Positions 44,352-54,633 of a stretch of DNA of 64,000 nucleotides are shown here, in pieces. Below the pieces are notes generated by a model. It was not told the DNA's origin. It made no database searches and was given only the letters and a program-made list of their open reading frames with translations. Location: NCBI GenBank assembly GCA_023428135.1, contig JAEYZG010000033.1, forward strand, positions 1 through 64,000, in the 5' to 3' direction. Both the position numbers and the translations under genes were made by a program. Numbering within the stretch: the stretch's first letter is position 1; each line of letters begins with the position of its first letter. The stretch comes from Bacteroidota bacterium. Lineage in GTDB: Bacteria > Bacteroidota > Bacteroidia > Cytophagales > Cytophagaceae.

Positions 44352-47300
44352 ATGAAAAAAGCATGTACTCTTATTTTGTTTACCTTGCTGGTTCGGCTTT
44401 GCTATGGGCAAGGCGATAGCGCAAGGGTCCGACAATATAATATCGGACAGGCATTTACATCTATTACACTTGATCCGGTTGGAAATGTCTGGGCGGGGAC
44501 CAAAAATGCAGGTCTCTGGAAACTGAACCGGGACTCGATAGGTGAAACACCAAGGCCATTAAGCCTATACACTTCTCAAGGATTAACCAGCTATACCATT
44601 CAGACCATCACAGCCAATAACCAAGGTGGTCAGGTAAGAGTCTGGGCAGGATTAAAAGGAGCAGGAACCACATCTGTAGGAGGTGGTATCTATGTATACA
44701 ATGATGGAAATACCACACCTAAAATCCTCAGAAATGAGAGAAACAAGTACATCTCCAGAAAGATGAACCTTATTCCCGTCAAGTTTGACGGAACCCCAAG
44801 CAGAAATCCAATGGCACTGGCAACAGATCCAAATGGGGGAATTTGGACTGCACACGGGTATCATGACTTAACCGTTTTGAGCACCGGAGTTACTATAATA
44901 GATCCGATTACAGGATTTCCCTTTTACCAGGATAAAGCAGGGTATTATTTAACACCTGGTGGCCTGGGGTACAAAGCACCTGATAAAAATGTTTTTGACA
45001 ATCTTTCAATGCTACACATGCCCTACCCTGCTTATACAATTAATACACCATTAGATAAAACTGCAGGGACGCGGCAGTGCGTATCCGTCGGATGCGGACA
45101 GGATGAAACATGGATGGGATTCGGAACTTATGAAGTAGATGTTGAAGAGTCTGGGGGAGGAACGAGATTTTCAGGAATTGCAAGATTCAGCCTTACCGGA
45201 GCTCCACTGGGATACATTGATGGTTCCAATACACCTGAACTCCCTTTTACAAATACATTCGCAAGTCCAAGAGCAATTGCAATTCATTGGCAGAAAACAG
45301 GAGATCCGTGGATTGGCTTTAATGGAAACAAAGGATTTGCTGTTCACAAAAACCATGTTTATACAAATGCGCAATGGGTGTACGTAGACAAGCTTCTGTA
45401 TTATGATACCGCTAGTGGTACTAATCTCCCTTCCAGATTATTGCCTAACGGAATCAGAATCAATTCAGATGCTCCTCATGCGATTTCAAGTGCAGGACAA
45501 AGAGTATTCATAGGTACAGTGGATGGTCTGCTTGTATACAAAGGAGAAGGTGATCTCAAACAAGACTCTTCCTACATTCTGATTACAACTGAAGAGGGCC
45601 TATCTTCCAACAACATAAAAGGTGTGGCGGCTTCATCAAGATACATTTATGCAGCAACTGATGATGGAATCAATGAAATATTTCTTCCTTCGGATCTGAT
45701 CGTCTTCCATGTGAAAGATAAGGACAACCCGAATAAAGAAGACAATTATAATTATGAAACTATAGCATCATTAACCAGCAGAGACAATCTGAACATCAGG
45801 TTCAATGAAAATGATCTTCCAATGATGGCAGCGGACGGCACAACTTCGACCGTATTCAGGTACTACACTGCCGACTTTGATGGATTCTATTCAAACAAAT
45901 ACCAATTTGGATTCGGAGGAGACTATGAAAACAGAGACACTAACAGATATGGAAGTTTCCACTTAAAACCGAAAAATTTATATACAGAAGAAAATCCGGG
46001 TTATGTAGACTTCATATACAGACATCCAACCTACATTGCAACCTTTGATCCTGAAAAAAACGGGCAGGACCTTTTATTTACAATAAGTAAAAGAGGAGCT
46101 TTAGGCAGCTTCGACTTCAGACATAATATGAGAATTGTTTTTCCTCCAGTATTGATGGTTCACGGAATCTGGAGCAGTATTCACTCTTTCAAAGTAATGG
46201 AAAACAAGCTTATTGAATCTAAACAATATAAACCGTTTCAGCTTTTGAGAATTTTTCATGAGAATCCGGTACACCCGGAGCCTCGTTTCTGGGCTCCGGA
46301 ACAAACTGGCAAAATCCCTGAAGGAATCTCTAAATTACTCTCCAAATGTTTAGCAAATGGCCTTTCTGCTGGAAGAGTTGACGTTCTGGGCCACAGCAGA
46401 GGTGGTATTATGACAAGATTATACATACAGAATCAAGGAGCAACCTACAGAGATGATGTCAACAAACTGATTACTTTTAACACCCCTCATGCAGGATCAC
46501 AACAAGCCAACTGGGTATGCGATCCAAGAGTAATTCCTGTTTATATCAAACCATCTCAGTTTAGTCCAGATATTATAGAGATTCCCTTTGAACTGAATTC
46601 GATTGCAAAAAAAATGGGTTTAGAAGGTCTTGAATACACTGATGAAAATGGAAACGTTACTGTCTTTAATGATGATGCCAATGGTGCATGGCAACTTCGT
46701 GTTAACGATCCTTTATTTTCAGATGTTCTAAACGGAGAAACCAGATTAAATGACACAATATTTAAACATGCCATACAAACAGTTCATCGTTTTGAATGGT
46801 CTTTGGTTAACATCAATGACCAAGGATTATCTTCCAACAAAAGGCTGAATGCAATTAGACTTGCACTTCTGACAAGAAATCCTGCATTTTACCTCACAGC
46901 AACAACTGGTATTGGTCTCACAATCGATACTTTCCTTAAACACCTTTTTGATGGAGAATACAATGATGTCATAGTACCTGTCAGCAGTCAAAGAGGTGGT
47001 TTAAACGCATCCTATTACACTGATATGTCAGCACTTTTCCCTGGAAGAAGTATTGCTCATAGCAATAGCGCAGGTGCAAGCGTTGTTGAAGATGAATATG
47101 TCATTGGAAAAACATTAACGCTTTTAAAAGAGCCTACAGCATATCGTTACAGGGTTACCGGAGAATCATCTTTATTGTCAAAAGAAGGATTTTATAAGGA
47201 CGGCTTTACCCCTCTGAAATATACATTTTTACCTCAAATACCTGGTGATAATGGAACCGGGAACAGTAATGGAGGAAGAAGGTTAGCTGCAAGAAAGGCT

Positions 47301-48506
47301 TCAGAAGGTAATACCCCTGAAAACTCCTATATTTCTATAGAAACTATAGAAGGCAATCCGACCCGAAATATGGGAGACACCATCACTTATACTGTAAGCT
47401 ACGGGAAAAACATTAAACATATTTTATTGTATTATGAAGGTGTTAATTCAAAATCAACCTACAGTGAATATAAAACTGCAGACAGTATTAATTACAAAAC
47501 AACATTCAGCTTTCCGATACCAAAAGAAGAGTTGAGTAAATTTCTAGTCACTGCATATGGATTCACCAACGAAACTTTGATATCCATGGACACCAGCTTT
47601 TTATTATTAAATAAACCTGCAGGACTTAAAGCTGATAGTATAACCATCATTGGACCAGATAAATTTATAAATCTGGAAAATGGTAATGAGGAAAGATATT
47701 CTGTTATCGCTCATTTTAATGATAGTATATCAAGAGATATCACCTATTCAAATGATATTGCCTATCTGAAAAGAAATGTGGATATCATTGAAGTGGATCA
47801 AAAAGGTATTATTAAAGGTATTAAGGAAGGACTTACCTCATTTATTGTTAAATATGACAATCAATTCGACTCCATTCTTGTAAATGTTATCAAAAACACA
47901 ACCGTTGCACAGACTTATCTTTTCAACTTTAAAGGTGAGTTAAATAAGCTTACCAGTGAAGTTAATCTCAGCTGGGAAACTTTCCAGGAGTATAAGACCA
48001 AGCTTTTCAGCGTTGAAAGAAGCAACAATGGAATTTCATTTGACTCCATTGGTTTTGTAAATGCAGGAGGAACTCAGATTGAAGGAGCACAATACAATTT
48101 CTCAGATCCTGCTTTTTCGGGTAAAAATATATACTATCGCCTGAAACTGATTGACTCTGCCGGAAAAGAAACATACAGTAATAAAATCAAAATAGCTCAA
48201 GAACCCGTTGTAAGTGCCATTACTCCAAATACATCAGAAAGTAAATCGGGGCTCATTATCTTCCCGAACCCGGTAAGTTCTGGAAAAGTTGACATGGAGT
48301 TTAATTCAAAATCAAAGGATTCTCATGGTATCCTTACCATCACTGATTTAAATGGAATCAAGGTTTTCGAAAGAAAAGTAAATATTGAAAATGGTTCAAA
48401 CAAAATGAATATTACCATTCCACCTTCAATTATTCCAGGGATATATATAGTTGACATAAAAGCCCAGAATAATAATTACAGATCCAAGCTAGTGATTGCT
48501 TATTAA
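44352..48506 (+). CDS. Secreted beta-propeller/lipase fusion with T9SS sorting tail
   Basis: The 1384-residue protein reads: signal peptide (ending CYGQ, about 1-20), beta-propeller of the two-component-regulator type (about 25-450, repeats such as GNVWAGTKNAGLWKL, GGIWTAHGYHD, VFIGTVDGLLVY), and an alpha/beta-hydrolase (about 595-900) opening with VLMVHGIWSS and carrying the nucleophile GHSRGG (Ser682) and FNTPHAGS, as in PGAP1-type lipases. A BIG2-like domain (about 1100-1180) and a fibronectin-like domain (EVNLSWETFQEYKTKLF) follow. The end is a T9SS type A sorting domain, IIFPNPVSSGKVDM...GIYIVDIK...SKLVIAY. It is predicted to be secreted or surface-bound and to act on esters. Confidence 0.88.
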   Translation: MKKACTLILFTLLVRLCYGQGDSARVRQYNIGQAFTSITLDPVGNVWAGTKNAGLWKLNRDSIGETPRPLSLYTSQGLTSYTIQTITANNQGGQVRVWAGLKGAGTTSVGGGIYVYNDGNTTPKILRNERNKYISRKMNLIPVKFDGTPSRNPMALATDPNGGIWTAHGYHDLTVLSTGVTIIDPITGFPFYQDKAGYYLTPGGLGYKAPDKNVFDNLSMLHMPYPAYTINTPLDKTAGTRQCVSVGCGQDETWMGFGTYEVDVEESGGGTRFSGIARFSLTGAPLGYIDGSNTPELPFTNTFASPRAIAIHWQKTGDPWIGFNGNKGFAVHKNHVYTNAQWVYVDKLLYYDTASGTNLPSRLLPNGIRINSDAPHAISSAGQRVFIGTVDGLLVYKGEGDLKQDSSYILITTEEGLSSNNIKGVAASSRYIYAATDDGINEIFLPSDLIVFHVKDKDNPNKEDNYNYETIASLTSRDNLNIRFNENDLPMMAADGTTSTVFRYYTADFDGFYSNKYQFGFGGDYENRDTNRYGSFHLKPKNLYTEENPGYVDFIYRHPTYIATFDPEKNGQDLLFTISKRGALGSFDFRHNMRIVFPPVLMVHGIWSSIHSFKVMENKLIESKQYKPFQLLRIFHENPVHPEPRFWAPEQTGKIPEGISKLLSKCLANGLSAGRVDVLGHSRGGIMTRLYIQNQGATYRDDVNKLITFNTPHAGSQQANWVCDPRVIPVYIKPSQFSPDIIEIPFELNSIAKKMGLEGLEYTDENGNVTVFNDDANGAWQLRVNDPLFSDVLNGETRLNDTIFKHAIQTVHRFEWSLVNINDQGLSSNKRLNAIRLALLTRNPAFYLTATTGIGLTIDTFLKHLFDGEYNDVIVPVSSQRGGLNASYYTDMSALFPGRSIAHSNSAGASVVEDEYVIGKTLTLLKEPTAYRYRVTGESSLLSKEGFYKDGFTPLKYTFLPQIPGDNGTGNSNGGRRLAARKASEGNTPENSYISIETIEGNPTRNMGDTITYTVSYGKNIKHILLYYEGVNSKSTYSEYKTADSINYKTTFSFPIPKEELSKFLVTAYGFTNETLISMDTSFLLLNKPAGLKADSITIIGPDKFINLENGNEERYSVIAHFNDSISRDITYSNDIAYLKRNVDIIEVDQKGIIKGIKEGLTSFIVKYDNQFDSILVNVIKNTTVAQTYLFNFKGELNKLTSEVNLSWETFQEYKTKLFSVERSNNGISFDSIGFVNAGGTQIEGAQYNFSDPAFSGKNIYYRLKLIDSAGKETYSNKIKIAQEPVVSAITPNTSESKSGLIIFPNPVSSGKVDMEFNSKSKDSHGILTITDLNGIKVFERKVNIENGSNKMNITIPPSIIPGIYIVDIKAQNNNYRSKLVIAY

Positions 48507-48524
48507 GCAAACTACAATAAAATG

Positions 48525-48551
48525 AAAGCCCTGCAGATCCTGCAGGGCTTT
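48525..48551. terminator. Terminator between propeller-lipase and GNAT genes
   Basis: Perfect 12-base arms AAAGCCCTGCAG/CTGCAGGGCTTT (48525-48536 and 48540-48551) are followed by T-rich sequence on the plus side. They stand between convergent genes. Confidence 0.85.
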
Positions 48552-48567
48552 TTATTTAATACTACTT

Positions 48568-49032
48568 TCAGCTTTCCACTTTATTCTTCTTCAACATTAG
48601 GTATGATCTGTCAGATTTCATAAAACCAAGCTTCTCATACAATTTCAATGCCCTGGCATTGTAGGGCAGCACCTCTAATTCCATTGCTACAAACTCTATA
48701 TCTTTTCTTTCCTTGAGATATCTTACAAAATCTGTTGAAATGCCTTTTCCTCTGTATTCTGGTATAATATAAAGCTCATCTATATTTAAGATCAATCCTC
48801 CGTATTCATTGCTATAAAAATTAACTATGATGCAATAGCCCACAACTCTATTTCCTTCATTAAAGATCATTATTGATCCGTAATCAGGGTGCTTTTCAAA
48901 AACTTCAAAAGTTTTATATATATCTTCTTCAGTTTTATTTTTTCCGGAAGGGTCATCATTATAAAAATCCTGGATCATTGATACGACCGCCATTCTGTCT
49001 GTATCTTCAAATTTCCTGTAACTAATATTCAT
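48568..49032 (-). CDS. GNAT-family N-acetyltransferase
   Basis: The 154-residue protein has the GNAT fold. GYCIIVNF and GLILNIDELYIIPEYRGKGIST supply the acetyl-CoA pyrophosphate loop (Q/RxxGxG type, here RGKGIS). VLPYNARALKLYEKLGFM is the typical C-terminal motif. The acceptor is unknown. It stands alone between two secreted-protein genes on the other strand. Confidence 0.87.
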   Translation of the reverse strand: MNISYRKFEDTDRMAVVSMIQDFYNDDPSGKNKTEEDIYKTFEVFEKHPDYGSIMIFNEGNRVVGYCIIVNFYSNEYGGLILNIDELYIIPEYRGKGISTDFVRYLKERKDIEFVAMELEVLPYNARALKLYEKLGFMKSDRSYLMLKKNKVES

Positions 49033-49248
49033 AAAAACTTTAAATTAAATCCTCTTTGATATATATCAATTTAATCAACAGGAAAATTAAATATTTTTTG
49101 CAAAAGAACATTTGGTAATTCTCTCACCAGGATGGCGGATACAATCTCACAATCAAAAAGTAAACAGAAAATTTAATTATTTTTTACAGTTTCTTTATTT
49201 TAAATTAGTGTTAATTATGAATTACCTCTTCTAAACACTATACCAACA

Positions 49249-50754
49249 GTGGCTATCATAAGATACATAACGTTTCTTCTTTTCCTTTCTCCTATAGTTT
49301 ATGCTCAGACATTTACTAATAATTCAACAGTAAATATTACTGCCAGCAATACAACATTTAGCTTCTTTTCTAATTCTATAAATGTAACTGGTCTACCTAA
49401 TATTGATGGTGCTCCTTTTGGCCTTGAACAAGTTGAAATAACGATTAATGCAACTTTAGCTAAGAAAATTGAACTATACCTTGTTTCTCCAAATGATAGA
49501 ATTGTGATACTATATGATATTGGTAGTGGAACAGATACTCTTTCTGGAAAATTTACTCTAAATATGAACCCAGCGAACCCTGAAATACGTTTTTGGAAAG
49601 CAGTATCTCCCCCTCCTTCCTCGCCCTTTATACCAATGGCTAGTCTTAATTCTGTAAACGATGGCACTAGTCCCAATGGCACATGGAGATTAATGGGCAG
49701 GGTAAACCAATTTTTTTCATTTACCCCGAATCAAATTACAAGCTGGAGCCTGACATTTGGCAATAACAATACCAGCGCTGCAGCTAGCAATGATGACTGC
49801 TCAGGAGCAATTAATCTTATCAATTCTTCCATTAATGATTCTTTTATTTCCGGAACTAATAAAGAGTATGGTGCCAAATTGCCTTCAGAAGGCGATTTAC
49901 AAGGTTCATCAGTATGTGGAAGCGGGTATACGGAAAATTCCGCATGGTTCACCTGGATAGCCGCTTGTCCGGACGATAGCATCAATATCCGCAGTTTCAC
50001 AAGAGTTCAGACCGGAGTGGTAAGAGGCAACTGCGACGGGCCTTATACCAACATTGCTTGTAAAGTAATTGATAACCCCAACAATTATACTTACAAATTC
50101 ACCAACCTCACACCTGGCACCAGATACTACCTTATCCTGGACGGAGACAATGCCTATTATGGTCCCTTTGATATCAGATGGTATCCTGGAAGCTGCACGC
50201 CGTTGCCGGTTACATTAATAAATTTCATTGCAACTTATAATTCAGAAGCTGGCAATATTAATCTTCATTGGAAAACTGCAACTGAAAAGAACAATAAAGA
50301 ATTCATAATCAAAGCTAAAAATTATAATAAAGACTTTGATTTTTTTGAAATAGCACGAGTAAAATCAACCTTCGGAAATACAGGTTCCAATTATGAATTC
50401 AATTGGATACCACAACAAAATGGATTTTATGAATTTCAATTATATCAGACAGATGTAGATGGAACAACTACTTATCTGACTCACGCATTTGCTTCCGTTA
50501 ATTTTGCAAATGAAAGTTTTACTAATATCTCTTATTCCGAATCTGGCCCTCAGCTGAGTATAGAACTAAGTTATTCAGACATTTTAAACCTTTCAATAAT
50601 TGATCTGAGTGGTAAGATTATCTGGTCAGAAAACAGACAGATTGAAGCGGGAATTAATCACCTTTCACTCCCTTCATACATTGCCCAGTCACTTTACATA
50701 CTGGAAGTAAGAACCTCTGATAAAATAGAGTGTAGAAAGTTACTGTATAAATAA
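49249..50754 (+). CDS. Secreted P-domain protein with T9SS-like tail
   Basis: The 501-residue protein starts at GTG 49249 with a signal peptide ending IVYAQ. Residues 35-175 form a proprotein-convertase P/HomoB domain (VEITINATLAKKIELYLVSP, DGTSPNGTWRLMGRV, TSWSLTFG). A Cys-containing beta-domain follows (180-320, ENSAWFTW, GTRYYLILDGD), then LPVTLINFIA, a known linker before T9SS tails, and a tail ending LYILEVRTSDKIECRKLLYK. No protease catalytic domain is present, so the P domain is probably used for binding or folding. The tail is a divergent type A sorting domain. Confidence 0.8.
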   Translation: MAIIRYITFLLFLSPIVYAQTFTNNSTVNITASNTTFSFFSNSINVTGLPNIDGAPFGLEQVEITINATLAKKIELYLVSPNDRIVILYDIGSGTDTLSGKFTLNMNPANPEIRFWKAVSPPPSSPFIPMASLNSVNDGTSPNGTWRLMGRVNQFFSFTPNQITSWSLTFGNNNTSAAASNDDCSGAINLINSSINDSFISGTNKEYGAKLPSEGDLQGSSVCGSGYTENSAWFTWIAACPDDSINIRSFTRVQTGVVRGNCDGPYTNIACKVIDNPNNYTYKFTNLTPGTRYYLILDGDNAYYGPFDIRWYPGSCTPLPVTLINFIATYNSEAGNINLHWKTATEKNNKEFIIKAKNYNKDFDFFEIARVKSTFGNTGSNYEFNWIPQQNGFYEFQLYQTDVDGTTTYLTHAFASVNFANESFTNISYSESGPQLSIELSYSDILNLSIIDLSGKIIWSENRQIEAGINHLSLPSYIAQSLYILEVRTSDKIECRKLLYK

Positions 50755-50908
50755 TTTACATCAATAATCAGACGACTTGTTAGCTTAGGATCTACAAGCC
50801 TTTCCTCATTAAAACTCCTGCAACACACATCCTTTAATTCAGGATGCTCCGACGGCCAAAACTGCCTTCGCTAAGGACATTTAACCGCAATTCAAACAAT
50901 CTGAAAAA

Positions 50909-52441
50909 TTAGCTAATCACTTGCTTGACCTTACCATTCGCCAATTCCAGATAGTTTTTCACACATGAAGGAATATCTTCCTTGTAGTGAGAAACATATA
51001 TAAGAGTTTTATTAAATGTAGTGCAAATCTCATTTACCACAGAAACAAACTGTTTAACCTGTGCCTTATCAAGCCCCTGGCAAGGTTCATCTAGAATCAG
51101 AAGCTGTGGATTTTTCACTAATGCTCTTCCTAAAAGAACAAGGCGCTGAACACCTAATGACAACTGAGGTAACTTCATAGACTTGTAATCCGATAGTTTT
51201 AAGATATCTATCCATAAGTTAACTTGCTTCGTTTGCCACGAAGTAATTTTCCCAGAAGCCCCTACCTGATCATTAAAACCTGAAGCAATGGAGTCAAAAA
51301 CCGTAACACCAGCTGAAGAAGCTTCGGCAGCAGGACTTTGAGGTGCTGAGTTGACATATAATGTTTCTGTAAAACTTTTATTGCGCTGAAAAAAGATATG
51401 CAACTCAGGAGAGACATAACCAATTTTGGATTTTAACTCCCAGATACTTTCTCCCGAACCTTTCTTCTTATCAAAGAGCCATATATCATTTCCATATGCC
51501 TGAGGATTGTCGCCATTTATAAGACTAAGCAAGGTAGATTTTCCCGAACCGTTATGACCGAGCAAAGCCCAGCATTCTCCTTTATTAATCTTCCAGTTTA
51601 TATTATCCAGAATAATCTTATCGCCATATTTAACGCTGACATTATGCATCTCCACTGCCACATTAAACTCTTCCTGTTCCTCCCAGTATAAATTATTATA
51701 AAGTTCCGAATCATGAAGGATAAATGTTTCAGATCTTTCTTGTTCTTCTTTATAAGATTCTTTAAACTCTTTAAGGGAAAGTAGTTGTTCTGTTTTTCCT
51801 TCCTTTAGCTTCAACACGTGATTTATCTGCTTTGGAATTTCATCAGGAGTTGTAATTACTACAACAGTGATTCCGGATATTATCAATTCATTAATAATGC
51901 AATGCAATATCCTTCTTGCTTCCGTATCCAGCCCGATAAATGGACTGTCAAATACTATAAGCTCAGGCTTTTGTAAGAGCGCTCTTGCAATCTGCAAACG
52001 CTTACCTTCGCCATTTGACAATTCAATCAATCTTCTTTTGAGGAGATGATCGATTCGCAATAGTTTTGTAATTCTCCCGATTTCAGTCTGAGAAATCCCG
52101 CCTGCAACTTTGAACAGCTCTTCTTCAACCAGAGGAAAATCCTGCCCATAATTGCTATCAAATCTTTGCTGGTAATAACTTCTCTCTGAAGCATCCCTGA
52201 AATCATGTTGCTGTGAGATAAAAACACTTTTAAAATCTGAAGGGAAAGAGAAATTAATGGTGCCCGAAGAAGGAGCAATTCTATTAGCAAGTACTTTTCC
52301 CAATATTGTCTTTCCGCTACCGGAAGGACCTATTATAGCCAATGAGGTTCCCTTTTCCAGCTTGAATGAAATATCTTTCAGAATAAATCTCCCGTTGACT
52401 TCAACACATAGTTGATCTAATTCCAGAAACTGTTGAGACAT
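50909..52441 (-). CDS. Tandem ABC ATPase, ModF-like
   Basis: The 510-residue protein has two ABC nucleotide-binding domains and no membrane segment. Domain 1 (about 5-220) has GPSGSGKT, signature LSNGEGKRLQIARALL and LIVFDSP. Domain 2 (about 255-505) has GHNGSGKST, LSLGVQRLVLLGRAL and LLILDEPCQGLD. The layout matches ModF/PhrA-type proteins rather than the ABC-F family, whose two domains are joined by a long linker. In domain 1 the Walker B ends Asp-Ser instead of Asp-Glu, so its hydrolysis may be weak. No molybdate permease is nearby; the transport role is uncertain. Confidence 0.8.
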   Translation of the reverse strand: MSQQFLELDQLCVEVNGRFILKDISFKLEKGTSLAIIGPSGSGKTILGKVLANRIAPSSGTINFSFPSDFKSVFISQQHDFRDASERSYYQQRFDSNYGQDFPLVEEELFKVAGGISQTEIGRITKLLRIDHLLKRRLIELSNGEGKRLQIARALLQKPELIVFDSPFIGLDTEARRILHCIINELIISGITVVVITTPDEIPKQINHVLKLKEGKTEQLLSLKEFKESYKEEQERSETFILHDSELYNNLYWEEQEEFNVAVEMHNVSVKYGDKIILDNINWKINKGECWALLGHNGSGKSTLLSLINGDNPQAYGNDIWLFDKKKGSGESIWELKSKIGYVSPELHIFFQRNKSFTETLYVNSAPQSPAAEASSAGVTVFDSIASGFNDQVGASGKITSWQTKQVNLWIDILKLSDYKSMKLPQLSLGVQRLVLLGRALVKNPQLLILDEPCQGLDKAQVKQFVSVVNEICTTFNKTLIYVSHYKEDIPSCVKNYLELANGKVKQVIS

Positions 52442-52491
52442 AATAGTATTTTATAACTAAGAAGATTGAATAACTGACAGCAATATAAAAA

Positions 52492-52521
52492 GCAAAAGTC
52501 TGCCTCACATCAGACTTTTGC
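52492..52521 (-). terminator. Terminator of the Bax-inhibitor-1 gene
   Basis: Perfect arms GCAAAAGTCTG/CAGACTTTTGC (52492-52502 and 52511-52521) are followed on the minus strand by TTTTTATA, about 25 bases past the stop. Confidence 0.8.
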
Positions 52522-52546
52522 ATCCTATTTAGGTAGATTTATAAGA

Positions 52547-53257
52547 TTAGTTTCTTCTATCTCCAAACAATCTTAATAATGAAAGGAAAAGATTTACAAA
52601 TGTAATGTATAGAGTTAAAGCACCCAAAATAGCAAGCTTCCCAGCTTTCTCGCTTCCATCATTATACATTTCTTTCAACATTTGAACTTTATATGCTATC
52701 AATCCGGTAAATACAACTACGCCGATAATGCTCAATATGTAAGAGAAGTTTTCATTGCCCCAAAATACATTTATAACACTTGCTATAATTATACCGAAAA
52801 GAGCCATCATCAAAATACTTCCTAATTTAGTAAGATCAGCCTTTGTAGTGTATCCATAAATTGCGGTCAGTGTAAACATACCAGCAGTAATGAGGAATAC
52901 ATAGAATATTGAACCTAATTCATATACAAAAAATATAAAACTTAAGCTCATTCCCATAATGGCGGCATATGCCATAAAGAGAATCACCAGTGTTCCATAG
53001 GATAGTTTTTCGAAAGCAAAATTCATTAACAAAACAAATCCAATCGGAGCAAACATTACCACATAACCTAAAATAGATAATCCACCTTTTCCATTAACAA
53101 GTAAAGAGAATAATGCATCATTGCTCGCAAAAAGATAGGATATAGCAGCAGTCATTATCAAGCCAGCCGACATCCATATTAATACATTAGCTATAAAGGA
53201 CTGACTCATCGTCGAGACACTTCTTCCCTGACTGTAATACAAATTATCTTTTTCCAT
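52547..53257 (-). CDS. Bax inhibitor-1/YccA-family membrane protein
   Basis: The 236-residue protein has seven predicted membrane segments starting about residue 20 (FIANVLIWMSAGLIMTAA, a BI-1 signature). It contains YAAIMGMSLSFIF and TGLIAYKVQMLKEMY. Acidic and basic charges at the C-terminus fit the family. Members are proposed pH-sensitive calcium-leak channels or FtsH-associated proteins. The role here is unknown. It is transcribed alone, with its own terminator. Confidence 0.9.
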   Translation of the reverse strand: MEKDNLYYSQGRSVSTMSQSFIANVLIWMSAGLIMTAAISYLFASNDALFSLLVNGKGGLSILGYVVMFAPIGFVLLMNFAFEKLSYGTLVILFMAYAAIMGMSLSFIFFVYELGSIFYVFLITAGMFTLTAIYGYTTKADLTKLGSILMMALFGIIIASVINVFWGNENFSYILSIIGVVVFTGLIAYKVQMLKEMYNDGSEKAGKLAILGALTLYITFVNLFLSLLRLFGDRRN

Positions 53258-53357
53258 TGTGTTTTTAATTTAAATTGTTAAAAGTTAAGTGTCTAGTTTT
53301 TTTATTTCTGCAATACAAACGATTATATCTCTTTAAAGTTGTAGTCAGTCATCTTAA

Positions 53358-54497
53358 TTAACCGATCGCCTTCCCTAAATCTTCAATAAGATCTTCCACA
53401 TCTTCAACCCCAACGCTAAGCCTTATCAAACTGTCTTTTAGTCCGGCTTTTTCTCTTTCTTCCTTAGGAATACTGGCATGTGTCATTGTTGCAGGATGTC
53501 CACATAACGATTCCACCCCCCCTAAAGATTCCGCAAGAGAAAATAATTCAACCCTTTCAAGAAATCTTTTTGCATCCTCAATCTTGTCACCTTTGAGGGT
53601 AAATGAAAGCATACCACCGAATGCTTTCATTTGCGCCTGAGCCACAGCATGATTCGGATGCGTGCTTAAACCCGGATAGTATACCTTGTCAACCTTAGGA
53701 TGGTCAGACAAAAACTGTGCTATTTTTGCTGCATTGTCACAATGTCTTTCCATACGCAAGTGTAGTGTTTTAATACCTCTCAGCACTAAGAAGCAATCCT
53801 GAGGCCCCGGAACAGCACCGCATGCATTCTGAAGAAAAGCAAGTCTTGCAGCCACCTCTTTGTCATTCAGAATAATAGCCCCCATTACAACATCCGAATG
53901 TCCTGAAAGATATTTCGTTACGGAATGCATAACAATATCAACACCAAGATCCAGAGGAAGCTGAAGATAAGGCGTTGCAAAGGTATTGTCTACAACGGTT
54001 ATAACATTATGTTTTTTTCCAAGATTGGCGATGGCTTTTATATCAATAATATTTAGCAAAGGATTGGTAGGAGTTTCCATCCAGATAAGCTTTGTATTGG
54101 AGTTAATATATTTTTCAACCTCCTGCGCATTATCCATCGGTATAAAATGAAATTTAATACCATAATGAGCAAACACCTTAGTAAATATTCTGTACGTTCC
54201 ACCATATAGATCATTGGTAGAAATAACCTCATCCCCAGGCTTAAGCAATTTCAGAATAGTATCTATTGCAGCCATACCAGAAGCAAAACACAATCCGTAT
54301 GCTCCGTTTTCAAGTGCCGCAAGGCTATTTTGTAAAGCAGTTCTTGTTGGGTTATGGGTTCTGGAATATTCATACCCCTTATGGTCTCCCGGGGAGGCCT
54401 GAACATAAGTAGATGTTTGATATACAGGAGTCATAATTGCTCCCGTTGAAGGATCAGGCTCCACGCCTGCATGAATTGCTTTAGTTCCGAATTTCAT
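53358..54497 (-). CDS. metB: Cystathionine gamma-synthase/lyase family PLP enzyme
   Basis: The 379-residue enzyme belongs to the Cys/Met-metabolism PLP family. It starts FGTKAIHAGVEPDP, with TPVYQTSTYVQ, the substrate-loop tyrosine in YEYSRTHNPTR, FASGMAA, the cofactor Asp in VVDNTFATPYLQ and the Schiff-base lysine in HSVTKYLSGHSD. Motifs do not separate synthase (O-succinylhomoserine plus cysteine to cystathionine) from lyase (cystathionine to cysteine). A second family member, MetZ-like, lies at 62329, so this one could run either direction of transsulfuration. Confidence 0.87.
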   Translation of the reverse strand: MKFGTKAIHAGVEPDPSTGAIMTPVYQTSTYVQASPGDHKGYEYSRTHNPTRTALQNSLAALENGAYGLCFASGMAAIDTILKLLKPGDEVISTNDLYGGTYRIFTKVFAHYGIKFHFIPMDNAQEVEKYINSNTKLIWMETPTNPLLNIIDIKAIANLGKKHNVITVVDNTFATPYLQLPLDLGVDIVMHSVTKYLSGHSDVVMGAIILNDKEVAARLAFLQNACGAVPGPQDCFLVLRGIKTLHLRMERHCDNAAKIAQFLSDHPKVDKVYYPGLSTHPNHAVAQAQMKAFGGMLSFTLKGDKIEDAKRFLERVELFSLAESLGGVESLCGHPATMTHASIPKEEREKAGLKDSLIRLSVGVEDVEDLIEDLGKAIG

Positions 54498-54633
54498 TTT
54501 CCTTTTTTATTTCTTTCTGAAAGATTCTAATAATACCCATTAATAGTGATTACTACCTTAGGTTTTTAAAAACTCCATTTCATTCGAGAATAGAATTTTC
54601 TTAACATTGCAATATAACAAAAAGAAGAGGTAA

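Noticed and set aside
50828..50846. CATCCT/AGGATG hairpin as a terminator of the P-domain gene
   Set aside because: The stem is only 6 bp and no T-run follows; support is too weak.
50909..52441. Classification of the tandem ATPase as an ABC-F ribosome protection protein
   Set aside because: The inter-domain linker is short and the signature motifs do not match the ABC-F type; a ModF-like layout fits better.
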